A stretch of 41,493 bases of DNA from Desulfuromonadaceae bacterium (GCA_027065245.1 JAMOOS010000192.1:1-41493); one strand, 5' to 3'. Positions 1 through 9,612 are shown, counted from the first letter of the stretch. Translations and numbers: made by a program. Notes: generated from the sequence alone by a model not told the origin.

Positions 1-1
1 T

Positions 2-280
2 TTCGGCAAGTCTACGGCGGGCAATCTGGAGGTTATCCGCCGTCTCGGTGAGTTCCGCAGTCTTGGATTGCCGATTTTGCTGGGGGCGTCGCGCAAAAGT
101 ATGATCGGCAATGTTCTCGACCAGCCGGACGCGGCACAGCGGTTGTACGGTTCACTGGCAACTGCGGCTGTTGCCATCGCCAACGGTGCCGCTATTGTCC
201 GGGTACACGACGTGGCTGAAACTAGGCAGGTGGTTGATATGGCGTGGGCGATTGTAAACGGGTGTGAATCAGTGACTTGA
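2..280 (+). CDS. folP: dihydropteroate synthase, C-terminal part (5' end outside window)
   Basis: This is the last ~92 codons of FolP, which joins p-aminobenzoate to 6-hydroxymethyl-dihydropterin diphosphate in cytoplasmic folate synthesis. The frame is open from base 2. It begins FGKST, the end of the family's DPGIGFGK region, and continues into LLGASRKSMIG, the conserved substrate/phosphate-binding SRK motif. The RVHDV element near the C-terminus (V-R-V-H-D-V) is the last conserved strand of the TIM barrel. It stops 25 bp before cdaA, so it is probably the upstream gene of the same transcript. Only the C-terminal third is visible, so intactness cannot be judged, but family identity is secure. 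Confidence 0.93.
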   Translation, partial: FGKSTAGNLEVIRRLGEFRSLGLPILLGASRKSMIGNVLDQPDAAQRLYGSLATAAVAIANGAAIVRVHDVAETRQVVDMAWAIVNGCESVT

Positions 281-305
281 AACCAGCAGCAGCCGGGATG
301 CGGGC

Positions 306-1082
306 ATGGATGTATTCAATGAAATGATAAAGAATTTCCGCTGGGCGCTCGATGCTCTCGATATCGCTCTGGTGGCTTTTATCATCTATCGCATAATCCT
401 GCTTATCAAGGGTACGCGGGCGGTGCAGATGCTTCTCGGCCTGGCGGTAATCATGGCGGTGTATGTCGGCTCGCAAGTTACCGAGTTATACACGCTGCAA
501 TGGATTCTCGACAACTTTCTCTCCTCCATCGTACTGGTTATAGTAGTTATCTTTCAGAGTGATATCCGTCGTGCCCTGATGCATGTGGGGCGCAACCCGT
601 TTTTTGCCGACGCTGCTTATCGTGAAGAGACCCGTATCATCGATGAGCTGGTGGCGGCGGCGGTAAATCTGGCCAGTAAACGGGTTGGCGCTCTGATAGT
701 GATCGAGCGCGAGACCGGTCTTAAGTCATTCATGGAAGTTGGGGTGGAGATCGACGCCAAGATTTCCGCCGATCTGATTTCCGCCATCTTTATGCCGGCA
801 TCACCGATTCATGACGGTGCCCTGGTATTGCAGCGTGGCCGCCTGATGAAGGCCGGTTGTTTTCTCCCTCTGACCGAAAATCCCGACATCAGCAAAAATC
901 TCGGTACCCGCCATCGCGCCGCCATAGGTCTTACCGAAGCGGTGGATGCTGTTGCCATAGTGGTTTCGGAAGAGACCGGCAAAATTTCCGTGGTGGTGGG
1001 CGGGCGCATAACCCGCGATCTTGATTCCAAGTCGTTGCGGCGGATTCTTACCCGTTTGCTCGATAGTAGTCATAAGGGATAG
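306..1082 (+). CDS. cdaA: membrane diadenylate cyclase CdaA (c-di-AMP synthase)
   Basis: CdaA makes cyclic di-AMP from two ATP. The 258-residue protein has about three hydrophobic N-terminal helices (roughly residues 17-34, 40-57 and 67-85), then a cytoplasmic DAC domain. The catalytic DGA motif is at residues 170-172 and the ATP-binding RHRAA motif at 202-206, both intact, so activity is expected. Length fits the CdaA/DacA class (about 270). It is followed after 8 bp by cdaR and then glmM, the same trio as in Firmicutes, where CdaR and GlmM modulate CdaA. The ATG lies 25 bp after folP; its ribosome binding site is weak. c-di-AMP controls potassium and osmotic balance in other bacteria; its targets here are not in the window. 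Confidence 0.95.
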   Translation: MDVFNEMIKNFRWALDALDIALVAFIIYRIILLIKGTRAVQMLLGLAVIMAVYVGSQVTELYTLQWILDNFLSSIVLVIVVIFQSDIRRALMHVGRNPFFADAAYREETRIIDELVAAAVNLASKRVGALIVIERETGLKSFMEVGVEIDAKISADLISAIFMPASPIHDGALVLQRGRLMKAGCFLPLTENPDISKNLGTRHRAAIGLTEAVDAVAIVVSEETGKISVVVGGRITRDLDSKSLRRILTRLLDSSHKG

Positions 1083-1090
1083 GGGGCGCC

Positions 1091-1825
1091 ATGTTGCAGG
1101 TTGTTACCAATAACTGGCATTTGAAGTTGTTGTCGCTGGTGTTTGCCGTATTGCTGTGGATGTTTGTCACTGGCGAGCAGCGCGCCGAGGTTGGCTATAC
1201 AGTGCCGCTGGAGTTGAAAAATCTCCCTGCCGGACTGATTGTTGCCAACGAGGTGCCCAGCCTGGTGGATCTGCGTATCAGCGGGCCGCGTACGGTGTTG
1301 AGCAAGTTGCGTCCGTCGTCGTTGAGTATGTCGGTGGATCTGAAGGGATTGCAGCCGGGGCTGACGACCTTCAAGCGCCTGGATGAACATCTGAACATTC
1401 CTTCGGTATTGCGGGTGTCGCGGTTGTCGCCTTCGTATGTTGAGGTTAAGCTGGAGCGCATACGCCAGAAGACAGTGCCGGTGCGGGTGTTGATTCGTGG
1501 CGAGGTAGCGCCGGGCAGTGAGTTGCGTGCGGTACGGGTCAAACCGCGCCAGGTGGTAATCGAGGGGGCGGAGAGTGAGGTAAAGAATGTCGAGCAGGTG
1601 GAGACCAGCGTAGTCGATTTAAGCGGGGTGAAGAAGAGTTTTGCCTTAACGGTACCCATCAATTATCGTGGCACCTATACGGCGTTGAAAGATCAGAAGA
1701 CCGTAGAGGTGGAGGTGGAAATCTACCGCAAAACACAAACGTCCGATCCGGCGTTGCGTCTTGAAGAGCGGGCGGGATCCGCAGTTAACGGAGCTGTTGA
1801 GGCGGTGGATGTGGGCAATCTGTAA
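1091..1825 (+). CDS. cdaR: YbbR-domain protein, CdaA regulator CdaR
   Basis: This 244-residue protein has a single N-terminal membrane anchor (about residues 12-28, LLSLVFAVLLWMFV) followed by an extracytoplasmic region of YbbR repeats. Two repeats are recognisable by spaced [L/V]-x-x-L-P-x-G-L and VxVxG-type strands, around residues 35-120 and 125-210. Known CdaR proteins bind the membrane part of CdaA and alter c-di-AMP output; that role is inferred from position between cdaA and glmM and from topology. Firmicute CdaR often has four YbbR repeats, so this is a short form typical of Gram-negative YbbR proteins. No catalytic residues are expected. The C-terminal ~30 residues look unstructured. 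Confidence 0.9.
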   Translation: MLQVVTNNWHLKLLSLVFAVLLWMFVTGEQRAEVGYTVPLELKNLPAGLIVANEVPSLVDLRISGPRTVLSKLRPSSLSMSVDLKGLQPGLTTFKRLDEHLNIPSVLRVSRLSPSYVEVKLERIRQKTVPVRVLIRGEVAPGSELRAVRVKPRQVVIEGAESEVKNVEQVETSVVDLSGVKKSFALTVPINYRGTYTALKDQKTVEVEVEIYRKTQTSDPALRLEERAGSAVNGAVEAVDVGNL

Positions 1826-1882
1826 CGATTTGGAGATATGGCGGTATGATGCCGCCCGATTACACACATAAAAAAGAGGCTT

Positions 1883-3256
1883 ATGGCAAAGAAATTTTTT
1901 GGTACAGACGGAGTGCGCGGAGTCGCCAATATCCACCCCATGACCACCGAGGTGGCCATGCAGTTGGGGCGGGCGGTGGCGTATCTGTTCAAAGGTAGCG
2001 ACAAGCGGCGGCGGATCATCATCGGCAAGGACACCCGTTTGTCGTGTTACATGATTGAAAACGCGCTGGCGGCGGGAATCTGCTCCATGGGGGTAGATGT
2101 GCAACTGGTGGGACCGTTGCCGACCCCCGGCATCGCCTTTATCACCAGTTCCATGCGCGCCGACGCCGGGGTGGTAATTTCAGCCTCGCACAATCCTTAT
2201 CAGGATAACGGCATCAAGTTTTTTTCCAATAACGGCTTTAAGCTGCCTGACGAGATGGAGCTGAAGCTGGAAGAGCTGATGTTTTCCGAAGAGCTGGATC
2301 TGCTGCGACCCACGGCGGACGAGGTGGGGCGGGCGTTTCGCATTGACGACGCCACTGGTCGTTACATCGTTTTTCTGAAAAATTCCTTTCCGCGTGATCT
2401 CGACCTGCGCGGTTTGCGTATTGTTCTCGATTGCAGCAACGGCGCCGCCTACAAAGCGGCTCCGGCGGCATTGGAAGAACTGGGTGCGGAAGTTATCGCA
2501 CTGGGGGTTAGCCCCAACGGTACCAATATCAATGCCGGTTGTGGTTCCCTCTATCCGCAGGTGATGGCGCAGAAAGTACGCGAGTATCGTGCCGATGTCG
2601 GTATCGCCCTCGACGGTGACGCCGACCGCGTTATATTTGTCGACGAACATGGCAGCGCGGTGGACGGTGATCATATCATGGCCATCTGTGCCGCGGATAT
2701 GCTGGAAAAAGGTACGTTGGCGCACAACACCCTGGTGGCCACGGTAATGAGCAATATGGGCCTAGATATCGCTTTGCGTCGCCTTGGTGGTCAGGTGGTT
2801 AAAACTTCCGTTGGTGATCGCTATGTAACCGAGGAGATGCTGCGCGGCAAATATAACCTAGGTGGCGAGCAGTCGGGGCACCTGATATTTTTTGATCACA
2901 ATACCACCGGTGATGGCACCCTGGCGGCGCTGCAACTGCTGGCCATCATGCAGCGCAGCGGCAGACGGTTATCGGAACTGGCCGGGGTGATGACGGCGTT
3001 GCCCCAGGTGCTGTGCAATGTGCGTGTCAAGGAAAAGACCGAGCTGGAGCAGGTGGAGCCGGTGCAGAGTGTTATCGAGCATTGCCGGGCGCAATTGGGC
3101 GACAAGGGGCGGGTGTTTATCCGCTATTCCGGCACCGAGCCGCTGCTGCGTATCATGCTGGAGGGGGAAGATGAACGCGAGATCAAACAGTTGGCCGGTG
3201 AAATCGCCACGGCGGTGGAACAGCATCTTGGCGGCGTTATCGAAGGGGGGTTGTGA
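1883..3256 (+). CDS. glmM: phosphoglucosamine mutase
   Basis: GlmM interconverts glucosamine-6-phosphate and glucosamine-1-phosphate on the way to UDP-GlcNAc, for peptidoglycan and lipopolysaccharide. All four alpha-D-phosphohexomutase signatures are present in order: the phosphoserine loop ASHNP (Ser102), the metal-binding DGDADR (244-249), the sugar-binding GEQSGH (328-333) and the phosphate-binding RYSGTEP (414-420). The length, 457, is standard. The ATG follows AAAAAGAGG at a good distance. The 57-bp gap after cdaR contains a small GGCGG/CCGCC hairpin near 1838-1856. The last bases overlap the pdxJ start, implying translational coupling. Confidence 0.97.
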   Translation: MAKKFFGTDGVRGVANIHPMTTEVAMQLGRAVAYLFKGSDKRRRIIIGKDTRLSCYMIENALAAGICSMGVDVQLVGPLPTPGIAFITSSMRADAGVVISASHNPYQDNGIKFFSNNGFKLPDEMELKLEELMFSEELDLLRPTADEVGRAFRIDDATGRYIVFLKNSFPRDLDLRGLRIVLDCSNGAAYKAAPAALEELGAEVIALGVSPNGTNINAGCGSLYPQVMAQKVREYRADVGIALDGDADRVIFVDEHGSAVDGDHIMAICAADMLEKGTLAHNTLVATVMSNMGLDIALRRLGGQVVKTSVGDRYVTEEMLRGKYNLGGEQSGHLIFFDHNTTGDGTLAALQLLAIMQRSGRRLSELAGVMTALPQVLCNVRVKEKTELEQVEPVQSVIEHCRAQLGDKGRVFIRYSGTEPLLRIMLEGEDEREIKQLAGEIATAVEQHLGGVIEGGL

Positions 3257-3972
3257 TGATCCGTCTTGGGATTAACGTCGATCATGTGGCTACGGTACGC
3301 CAGGCGCGTGCTACCACCGCGCCCGATCCGGTGACGGCGGCGGCGTTGGCGGAACTGGGTGGAGCCGATGGCATTACTGTCCATCTGCGCGAAGATCGGC
3401 GCCACATCCAGGATCGCGATGTACACCTGCTGCGCCAGACGGTGCAGAGCCGTTTGAACCTTGAGATGGCCGCCACCTATGAGATGGTGGCCATTGCCTG
3501 TGATGTCGGCCCCGATTGCGTGACGCTGGTGCCGGAGAAACGCCAGGAGCTGACCACCGAAGGCGGTCTGGATGTGGTATCTGCCCGCGATTGGTTGCTG
3601 CCGCGTATAGATACGCTGCGCGCTGCCGGTATTGTTGTCAGCCTGTTTGTCGATCCCGACCCGGCGCAAATTGATGCGGCGGTGCAGGTTAACGCCGATT
3701 GCGTTGAAATCCATACCGGCGCCTATTGCGATGCGCCATCCGCCGGGGCGCAAATGGCGCAGTTGCATAAAATAGAACAGGCCATTGCCACCGCTCAGCG
3801 CGCGGGACTTACCGTGCATGCCGGGCACGGTCTCGATTATTTCAATATCCGCCCGGTGGTGGCCTTGCAGGGGATTGTGGAGTTTAATATCGGCCACAGC
3901 ATTATCGCCCGCGCCATCATGGTGGGGATGCAGCAGGCAGTGGCGGAGATGAAAGCACTGCTGGTGAGGTGA
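3256..3972 (+). CDS. pdxJ: pyridoxine 5'-phosphate synthase
   Basis: PdxJ condenses 1-deoxy-xylulose-5-phosphate with 3-amino-1-hydroxyacetone phosphate, the last ring-forming step of vitamin B6 synthesis. Family blocks are clear: [15 protein letters not shown] at the N-terminus, [16 protein letters not shown], the [11 protein letters not shown] block and [12 protein letters not shown] near the end. The 238-residue length is typical. Two starts are possible, GTG at 3253 and ATG at 3256. The ATG is preferred because GGGGGG at 3245-3250 sits five bases before it and because it overlaps the glmM stop as TGATG. Confidence 0.96.
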   Translation: MIRLGINVDHVATVRQARATTAPDPVTAAALAELGGADGITVHLREDRRHIQDRDVHLLRQTVQSRLNLEMAATYEMVAIACDVGPDCVTLVPEKRQELTTEGGLDVVSARDWLLPRIDTLRAAGIVVSLFVDPDPAQIDAAVQVNADCVEIHTGAYCDAPSAGAQMAQLHKIEQAIATAQRAGLTVHAGHGLDYFNIRPVVALQGIVEFNIGHSIIARAIMVGMQQAVAEMKALLVR

Positions 3973-3976
3973 ACCG

Positions 3977-4360
3977 GTGGCGGTGGCTGGAACAGGAATA
4001 GATATAGTGGCGGTGGAACGCTTCGCCGAGTTTATCCGGCGCGACGATCAGCCATTGCTTGAGCGGCTGTTTACTGCCGCCGAGTTGGAGTATGCCCTGC
4101 CGCGCCGCCGTGCCGCCGAGCATCTAGCCGCCCGTTTTGCCGCCAAGGAGGCGTTTGTCAAGGCGCTGGGCTGTGGTCTGCGCGACGGTTTGAGCTGGAC
4201 CGATATCGAGGTGGTAAACGATGAACTGGGCGCGCCGCGGTTGCGCCTGGGCGGCTGTGCCGCCGCGCTGTTGCGCCAGCGTAATCTGGCGGCGCCTCAT
4301 CTCAGTTGCAGCCATGAACGCGAATGTGCCGTGGCCGTGGTAATTCTGGAGACGTTATGA
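3977..4360 (+). CDS. acpS: holo-[acyl-carrier-protein] synthase
   Basis: AcpS moves 4'-phosphopantetheine from CoA to the serine of acyl carrier protein. The 127-residue size and the paired signatures GTGIDIVAVERF (metal-binding Asp9) and FAAKEAFVKALG (Glu58) identify it. GTG at 3977 is chosen because AGGTGA at 3967-3972, which overlaps the pdxJ stop, is a well-spaced ribosome binding site; a GTG two codons downstream is the only close alternative. The 3' end overlaps nnr by four bases (ATGA). Adjacency to pdxJ is a common arrangement in proteobacteria. Confidence 0.95.
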   Translation: MAVAGTGIDIVAVERFAEFIRRDDQPLLERLFTAAELEYALPRRRAAEHLAARFAAKEAFVKALGCGLRDGLSWTDIEVVNDELGAPRLRLGGCAAALLRQRNLAAPHLSCSHERECAVAVVILETL

Positions 4361-5913
4361 AATTGCTAAGTGCTCAGCAGATGCAGGATATGGATCGGTG
4401 TGCCATCGGTGAATATGGTATGCCGGGCATTGTTCTAATGGAAAACGCTGGTCGTGGTGCCGCTGCAATAATTGCCGACCGTTATAGCGCTCTGCGGCCT
4501 GGTCCGGTGTTGATTGTCGTTGGTAAAGGCAATAATGGCGGCGATGGTTTTGTCATTGCGCGTCATCTGACTAATCGTGGTTGGAATGTGCGGCTGCTGG
4601 TGTTGGCGCAGCGCGAGCAGATCGGTGGTGATGCCGCAGCTAATCTGTGTATCCTTGAGCACAACGGTGATGATATCGCCTACGCGCCCGACAGTGCCAG
4701 CTTCAAGCATCTGTGGCCCGGGTACAACAATAGCGTTCTGGTTGTCGATGCCATCTTTGGTAACGGGCTCAACAGCGAGATTCGCGGTCATTATCGTGAC
4801 GCGGTGCTGGCGATCAATGCATTGGGGGTGCCGGTGGCAGCGGTGGATATGCCATCGGGTATTGACGCCACCAGCGGCGCCGTGCTGGGCGCCGCAGTCC
4901 AGGCTGATTGCAGTATTTCGTTTGCCTGCGCCAAGGTTGGCCAGGTCAGTTATCCCGCCTGTGATTTTGGTGGTGAGTTGTTTGTGGTTGATATAGGGAT
5001 GCCGGCGCGTTTACAGGCACAAGTTGGTGAACGCTATATGCTGGTGGATGAGGAGCAGGCGCGTGTATTGCTGCCGCCGCGTCCTGCCAGTGGTCACAAA
5101 GGCACCTTCGGTCACACGCTGGTGGTAGCCGGTTCCAGCGGTAAAAGCGGTGCTGCCCGTTTGTGCGCTACGGCAGCGTTGCGCAGTGGTTGCGGTCTGG
5201 TAACGCTGGCGCTGCCGCAATCACAGCAGCAGGTGGCCGCAGTTGGCACGGCAGAGGTGATGACCATTGCCTGCGTCGACGAAAACGGCGCTTTTGGCGC
5301 CGATTGTGTCAACCAGATTGAGCAGGCCTGGCGGGATAAAAACGTCCTTGCCCTGGGACCGGGGCTTGGTCAGGAGAGTGGCGCGCGCCGACTGGTGGAG
5401 TTTGTTGTCGCCGCTTGTCCGGTGCCGCTGGTGCTGGATGCCGATGCTCTCAACTGTATCAGCGCTAACGCCACTATATTGGCCGGGCGCGCCAGTGGCA
5501 CGGTTATCACGCCCCATCCGGGGGAAATGGCGCGCATAACCGGCTTGACAACGGAAGAAATTCAACGCAACCGCGTGGCGGTAGCAGCGCAGTGGGCGGA
5601 AAAACTTAACAGTGTTGTGCTGCTTAAAGGAGCACGCACTGTCATTGCCGCGCCTGATGATCGGGTGTGGATCAACAGCAGTGGCGCCAGCGGTATGGCT
5701 AGTGCCGGGATGGGCGATGTTCTCACCGGTGTTATCGCTGCGTTGGTGGCCCAGGGCATGGAGCCGTTTGCGGCGGCGGCACTGGGCGCTTATCTGCATG
5801 GTCGCGCCGCTGAATTGTGCGCACAAGAGTTCGGCAGCGTCGGCTATCTGGCTGGCGATGTGATGGAACGGCTGGGACAGGCACGGCAGCAGTTGATCGA
5901 TGGTGGTATCTAG
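4357..5913 (+). CDS. nnr: bifunctional NAD(P)HX epimerase / ADP-dependent dehydratase
   Basis: Nnr repairs hydrated NADH and NADPH. The N-terminal half (about residues 1-215) is the YjeF/NnrE epimerase, with GNNGGDGFVIARHL, DAIFGNGL and VDMPSGIDATSG. The C-terminal half (about 225-510) is the NnrD dehydratase of ribokinase fold, with GHKGTFGHTLVVAGS, LGPGLG, LDADALN, ITPHPGEMARITG and the catalytic loop ASAGMGDVLTG. At 518 residues both domains are complete. The reading frame extends 11 codons upstream, but ATG 4357 gives the ATGA overlap with acpS and the standard N-terminus MKLLSAQQM. The acpS-nnr-tsaE order is widespread. Confidence 0.96.
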   Translation: MKLLSAQQMQDMDRCAIGEYGMPGIVLMENAGRGAAAIIADRYSALRPGPVLIVVGKGNNGGDGFVIARHLTNRGWNVRLLVLAQREQIGGDAAANLCILEHNGDDIAYAPDSASFKHLWPGYNNSVLVVDAIFGNGLNSEIRGHYRDAVLAINALGVPVAAVDMPSGIDATSGAVLGAAVQADCSISFACAKVGQVSYPACDFGGELFVVDIGMPARLQAQVGERYMLVDEEQARVLLPPRPASGHKGTFGHTLVVAGSSGKSGAARLCATAALRSGCGLVTLALPQSQQQVAAVGTAEVMTIACVDENGAFGADCVNQIEQAWRDKNVLALGPGLGQESGARRLVEFVVAACPVPLVLDADALNCISANATILAGRASGTVITPHPGEMARITGLTTEEIQRNRVAVAAQWAEKLNSVVLLKGARTVIAAPDDRVWINSSGASGMASAGMGDVLTGVIAALVAQGMEPFAAAALGAYLHGRAAELCAQEFGSVGYLAGDVMERLGQARQQLIDGGI

Positions 5914-6396
5914 GTGGCCGGGGTAGTTATCGAAACCGCCACCGTTGCTGCAACCGAGGCGCTGGGGCGGCTGCTGGGCGAAACCGTGTCCGCCGGGGCG
6001 CTGCTGCTGCTGTATGGCGAGCTGGGTGCCGGGAAAACCTGCTTGGTGCGCGGTGTAGCCGCCGGGCTGGGGGTGGATAAAGCCGTGCCGATTACCAGCC
6101 CCACCTATACACTTATGAACAGTTATAGCGGTCGCTTGCCGCTGTATCACTTTGATTTGTACCGTCTTGGCGATGCTGATGAATTGGCGGAACTGGGTTT
6201 TGAGGAGTACTTTTATGGCGATGGTGTGGCCGTGGTGGAGTGGCCGCAGCGTGGTGGAGATTTCGCTGCGGCGGTGCTGGAAGTGCTGATCACCGTTGTC
6301 GATGAAAAGCGGCGGCGCATAGAAATCAGGACGACGGCGTCGGGGTATGCCACTGTCATGGCGGCGCTGCGTCGTTTTGGCGGCGGCGTATCATGA
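5914..6396 (+). CDS. tsaE: tRNA threonylcarbamoyladenosine synthesis ATPase TsaE
   Basis: TsaE is the ATPase partner of TsaB and TsaD, which install t6A37 on ANN-decoding tRNAs. The Walker A loop GELGAGKT is at residues 35-42, followed by SPTYTLMNSY (switch I-like), LYHFDLYRL and VAVVEWPQR. The 160 residues match the family. The GTG start directly abuts the nnr stop, so translation is probably coupled; the only nearby purine-rich element is GGTGG. It appears to be the last gene of this operon, because a 212-bp gap with its own promoter follows. Confidence 0.95.
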   Translation: MAGVVIETATVAATEALGRLLGETVSAGALLLLYGELGAGKTCLVRGVAAGLGVDKAVPITSPTYTLMNSYSGRLPLYHFDLYRLGDADELAELGFEEYFYGDGVAVVEWPQRGGDFAAAVLEVLITVVDEKRRRIEIRTTASGYATVMAALRRFGGGVS

Positions 6397-6548
6397 TTAC
6401 TGCGCTGATGCGGCCTCAGGCTGTGGCGGTAAAAAGCAAGCAGTGGCGGCGAAAAAGTTTTGCTTTTAATGCGTATACACTGTAAAAAACGCTATGCGCT
6501 GTTGCGTGTACTCTGGTGGCGGGATTTTAACGGATATTGGCCGGCCTG

Positions 6549-6577
6549 TTGCCGGTTGTTGTCGTGTGAGATAAACT
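6549..6577 (+). promoter_or_regulatory. probable sigma-70 promoter for lysC-cimA
   Basis: TTGCCG (6549-6554) and TAAACT (6572-6577) are separated by 17 bases; each matches the sigma-70 consensus at four of six positions. Predicted initiation near 6584 would leave a short leader ending in the strong AGGAGG at 6596-6601 before the lysC ATG. Located in the only sizeable gap between tsaE and lysC. Sequence match only. Confidence 0.35.
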
Positions 6578-6608
6578 GCCGTGTGGCAGATAAAGGAGGA
6601 ACACCCTA

Positions 6609-7829
6609 ATGGCTTTGGTAGTACAAAAATACGGTGGCACTTCTGTAGGAACCATCGAAAAAATTCGCAATGTGGCGCGCCGGGTGGCGCGTACCTACGA
6701 TGAGGGTAACGATGTGGTGGTGATTGTCTCCGCCATGTCGGGCGAAACCAACAAGTTGGTGGCCCTGGCCGAGGAGATGTGTGAATTTCCCAGCGAGCGC
6801 GAGTACGATGTGCTGGTTTCCACCGGCGAGCAGGTTACCATTGCTTTGCTGTCCATGTGTCTGCAGGATATGGGCTACAAGGCCAAGAGTTATCTCGGCC
6901 ACCAGATTCCCATTATTACTGATAGCGCCTCGTCGCGGGCGCGGATCCTTGAAATCGGTGAAGAGAATATCCGCGAAGACCTGAAGAACGGCACCATTGT
7001 GGTGGTGGCCGGTTTCCAGGGCGTGGACGCTCAGGGTAATATCACCACCCTGGGGCGCGGCGGCTCCGATACTTCGGCGGTGGCTGTTGCCGCCGGACTC
7101 AAGGCCGACGTGTGCGAAATCTACACCGATGTGGATGGCATTTACACCACCGATCCGCGGATTGTTCCCAACGCCAGCAAGCTGGAGAAAATCTCCTACG
7201 AGGAGATGCTGGAGATGGCTTCTCTGGGCGCCAAGGTGTTGCAGATCCGTTCGGTGGAATTTGCCGACAAATACAATGTGGTAATTCATGTACGTTCCAG
7301 TTTTAACGATAATCCCGGAACTCTGGTTATGAAGGAGGATGCAGATATGGAGACCGTGCTGGTTTCAGGTGTAACTTGCAACAAGGATGAGGCTAAAATT
7401 TCGGTGCGGGGCATTCCAGACAAGCCGGGTATCGCGGCGGGTATTTTTGTGCCCTTGTCCGAGGCCAATATTACCGTGGATATGATTATCCAGAATGTGT
7501 CTCTCGATGGATTTACCGACATCACCTTTACCGTACCCAAAGGCGATTTGAAAAAAGCGATGAAGATTGTCGAAGGGGTGTTGGAGGATATCGGCGCCAA
7601 AGGGGTGGAATGTGACGACAAGGTGGCCAAAATCTCCATCATCGGTGTCGGTATGCGCTCCCATTCCGGTGTTGCCAGCAAAATGTTCACCACCCTGTCA
7701 CAGGAAGGAATCAATATCCAGATGATCTCCACCAGTGAGATCAAGGTCTCCTGCATTATTGAAGATAAATACACTGAATTGGCGGTGCGGGTGTTGCACG
7801 ATGCATTTGAATTGGGCAGCGACGACTAA
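6609..7829 (+). CDS. lysC: aspartate kinase (with probable internal start for a beta subunit)
   Basis: Aspartate kinase phosphorylates aspartate, opening the lysine, threonine, methionine and isoleucine pathways. Residues 1 to about 240 form the amino-acid-kinase domain: KYGGTSVG at 7-14, STGEQVT, and the [11 protein letters not shown] nucleotide loop. Two ACT domains follow (about 265-335 and 345-405) and would bind allosteric amino acids. Length 406 is the usual monofunctional class. A strong ribosome binding site, AGGAGG, precedes ATG 6609. Inside the gene, AAGGAGG at 7332-7338 lies eight bases before an in-frame ATG at 7347 (Met247), exactly between kinase and ACT regions. This is the arrangement that gives alpha and beta subunits from one gene in Bacillus and Corynebacterium. 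cimA follows after 24 bp. Confidence 0.97.
   Translation: MALVVQKYGGTSVGTIEKIRNVARRVARTYDEGNDVVVIVSAMSGETNKLVALAEEMCEFPSEREYDVLVSTGEQVTIALLSMCLQDMGYKAKSYLGHQIPIITDSASSRARILEIGEENIREDLKNGTIVVVAGFQGVDAQGNITTLGRGGSDTSAVAVAAGLKADVCEIYTDVDGIYTTDPRIVPNASKLEKISYEEMLEMASLGAKVLQIRSVEFADKYNVVIHVRSSFNDNPGTLVMKEDADMETVLVSGVTCNKDEAKISVRGIPDKPGIAAGIFVPLSEANITVDMIIQNVSLDGFTDITFTVPKGDLKKAMKIVEGVLEDIGAKGVECDDKVAKISIIGVGMRSHSGVASKMFTTLSQEGINIQMISTSEIKVSCIIEDKYTELAVRVLHDAFELGSDD
7347..7829 (+). CDS. predicted aspartokinase beta subunit from internal start in lysC
   Basis: In-frame reinitiation at Met247 of lysC would give a 160-residue protein containing only the two ACT domains (starting METVLVSGV). The sequence shows AAGGAGG at 7332-7338, eight bases before the ATG, as strong as any gene-leading site in the window. 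Alpha2beta2 aspartokinases made this way are known in other bacteria. Here the second product is inferred. The Shine-Dalgarno bases also encode Lys-Glu-Asp, so a chance origin is possible. Confidence 0.5.
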   Translation: METVLVSGVTCNKDEAKISVRGIPDKPGIAAGIFVPLSEANITVDMIIQNVSLDGFTDITFTVPKGDLKKAMKIVEGVLEDIGAKGVECDDKVAKISIIGVGMRSHSGVASKMFTTLSQEGINIQMISTSEIKVSCIIEDKYTELAVRVLHDAFELGSDD

Positions 7830-7853
7830 GGGTGCGCTGGAGGAGGAACGGTT

Positions 7854-9422
7854 ATGAGTCAGATACTGTTGTATGATACTACCCTGCGCGATGGGACACA
7901 GGCGGAGGATATTTCGTTTCTGGTGTCCGACAAGGTGCGCATTGCCCAGCGTCTGGACGAGTTGGGTATCCATTATATCGAAGGGGGTTGGCCGGGTTCC
8001 AATCCCAAGGATATCGCCTTTTTTGAGGAGATAAAAAATGTAACCCTGCACCAGGCGAAGATTGCCGCCTTTGGTTCCACCCGCCGCGCCCGGGTAACCC
8101 CGGAGCAGGACAACAATATCCAGACTCTGATCAAGGCTGATCCCGATACAGTAACTATTTTCGGTAAAACCTGGGATTTCCATGTGCGTGAGGCGCTGCG
8201 TATTTCGCTGGAGGAAAACCTGGAGCTGATCAACGACTCTCTCGCCTACCTCAAGCAGCATATCGGTGAGGTGATCTACGATGCCGAGCACTTTTTCGAC
8301 GGCTACAAGGCTAATCCCGATTACGCCATCAAAACCCTCAAGGCGGCCCAGGATGCCGGTGTCGACTGTATCGTTTTGTGCGACACCAACGGTGGCACCC
8401 TGCCCAACGAGTACCCGGAAATCATGGCGGCGGTCAAGGAGGCCGTCTCCACGCCTCTGGGGATTCACGCCCACAACGACGGCGAGTGTGCTGTGGCCAA
8501 CTCGCTGATGGCGGTGGCTCTGGGGGCGGTGCATGTTCAGGGTACGATAAACGGCTTCGGCGAGCGCTGTGGCAACGCTAATCTGTGCTCCATCATTCCG
8601 GCACTCAAATTGAAATTGGGTAAGGAGTGTGTCAGTGATGAGCAGATGAAGACTTTGCGCAGCGTATCGCGTTATGTCTACGAGCTGGCCAATCTTATTC
8701 CCAACAAGCATCAGCCTTATGTGGGTAACTCAGCCTTTGCTCACAAAGGCGGGGTGCACGTTTCCGCCATTCAGCGACATCCGGAAACCTACGAGCACAT
8801 GCGACCGGAAAAGGTCGGCAACACCACGCGGGTGCTGGTTTCCGATTTGTCCGGGCGCGCCAATATCCTTGCCAAGGCCGAGCAGTTCAACATCGACCTC
8901 GACAGCAAGGATCCGGTAACCCTGGAGATTCTGGAAAATATCAAGGAGATGGAGAACAAAGGCTACCAGTTTGAGGGCGCCGAAGCGTCGTTTGAGCTGC
9001 TGATGCGTAAGGCGCTGGGCAATCTGCGCCACTATTTTTCGGTGGTGGGTTTCCGAGTTATCGACACCAAGCAGAGCGAGAACGACAAGCCCATGTCCGA
9101 GGCCACTGTCAAAGTGAAGGTTGGCGGTCGCATTGAGCACACCGCCGCCGAAGGCGACGGGCCGGTAAACGCGCTGGATAACGCATTGCGCAAGGCACTG
9201 GAGCATTTTTATCCGCAACTGGCCGATATGCGCCTGCTCGACTACAAGGTGCGCGTGCTGCCCAGCGGCCAGGGTACCGCCTCGGTAACCCGGGTGCTCA
9301 TCGAATCCGGCGATGCCGATTCGCGCTGGGGTACCGTCGGTGTCAGTGACAACATCATCGACGCCTCCTACCATGCGTTGATCGATGCGTTGCAGTACAA
9401 ACTGGTGAAGGATGCCGGTTAG
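7854..9422 (+). CDS. cimA: (R)-citramalate synthase
   Basis: CimA condenses pyruvate with acetyl-CoA to citramalate, a threonine-independent route to 2-oxobutyrate and isoleucine that is used by Geobacter. The N-terminal TIM barrel (to about residue 270) starts [20 protein letters not shown] and the following [13 protein letters not shown] block are typical of CimA rather than of LeuA or homocitrate synthase. The metal-binding motif is GIHAHND (His205, His207, Asn208). A C-terminal LeuA-type regulatory/dimer domain (about 390-515) ends the 522-residue protein. The ribosome binding site is GGAGGAGG. Its position after lysC suggests joint supply of branched-chain and aspartate-family amino acids. 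A hairpin terminator follows. Confidence 0.95.
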   Translation: MSQILLYDTTLRDGTQAEDISFLVSDKVRIAQRLDELGIHYIEGGWPGSNPKDIAFFEEIKNVTLHQAKIAAFGSTRRARVTPEQDNNIQTLIKADPDTVTIFGKTWDFHVREALRISLEENLELINDSLAYLKQHIGEVIYDAEHFFDGYKANPDYAIKTLKAAQDAGVDCIVLCDTNGGTLPNEYPEIMAAVKEAVSTPLGIHAHNDGECAVANSLMAVALGAVHVQGTINGFGERCGNANLCSIIPALKLKLGKECVSDEQMKTLRSVSRYVYELANLIPNKHQPYVGNSAFAHKGGVHVSAIQRHPETYEHMRPEKVGNTTRVLVSDLSGRANILAKAEQFNIDLDSKDPVTLEILENIKEMENKGYQFEGAEASFELLMRKALGNLRHYFSVVGFRVIDTKQSENDKPMSEATVKVKVGGRIEHTAAEGDGPVNALDNALRKALEHFYPQLADMRLLDYKVRVLPSGQGTASVTRVLIESGDADSRWGTVGVSDNIIDASYHALIDALQYKLVKDAG

Positions 9423-9463
9423 GGCGATGATGCCATTTTAGTGTAGCAGCTGCTTGCAATTTC

Positions 9464-9497
9464 AAAGGGAGAATCCGCGAACGGTTCTCCCTTTTTT
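9464..9497 (+). terminator. rho-independent terminator after cimA
   Basis: A 10-bp stem AAAGGGAGAA / TTCTCCCTTT with an 11-base loop is followed by a run of six T (9492-9497). It ends the lysC-cimA unit. Confidence 0.9.
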
Positions 9498-9612
9498 GTC
9501 TGGCCGCTTGAATAAAGGTAAAGAAAATTTTAACTGCTGGTGTAACACGGGTGAATTTGCTACTATTGCCGTCGGTTTACTGTGATGTCTGTGCTTTATG
9601 TGAGGGTGCCTG

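Noticed and set aside
5221-6150. 309-codon - strand frame opposite nnr/tsaE, and similar long antisense frames opposite pdxJ, cimA and dnaB
   Set aside because: All are shadows of well-identified genes, with no ribosome binding site and no recognisable domain.
9535-9565. Sigma-54 promoter before the EAL-HDOD gene
   Set aside because: TTGCT is present, but the nearest upstream GG is eight rather than ten bases from GC, so the -24/-12 spacing fails.
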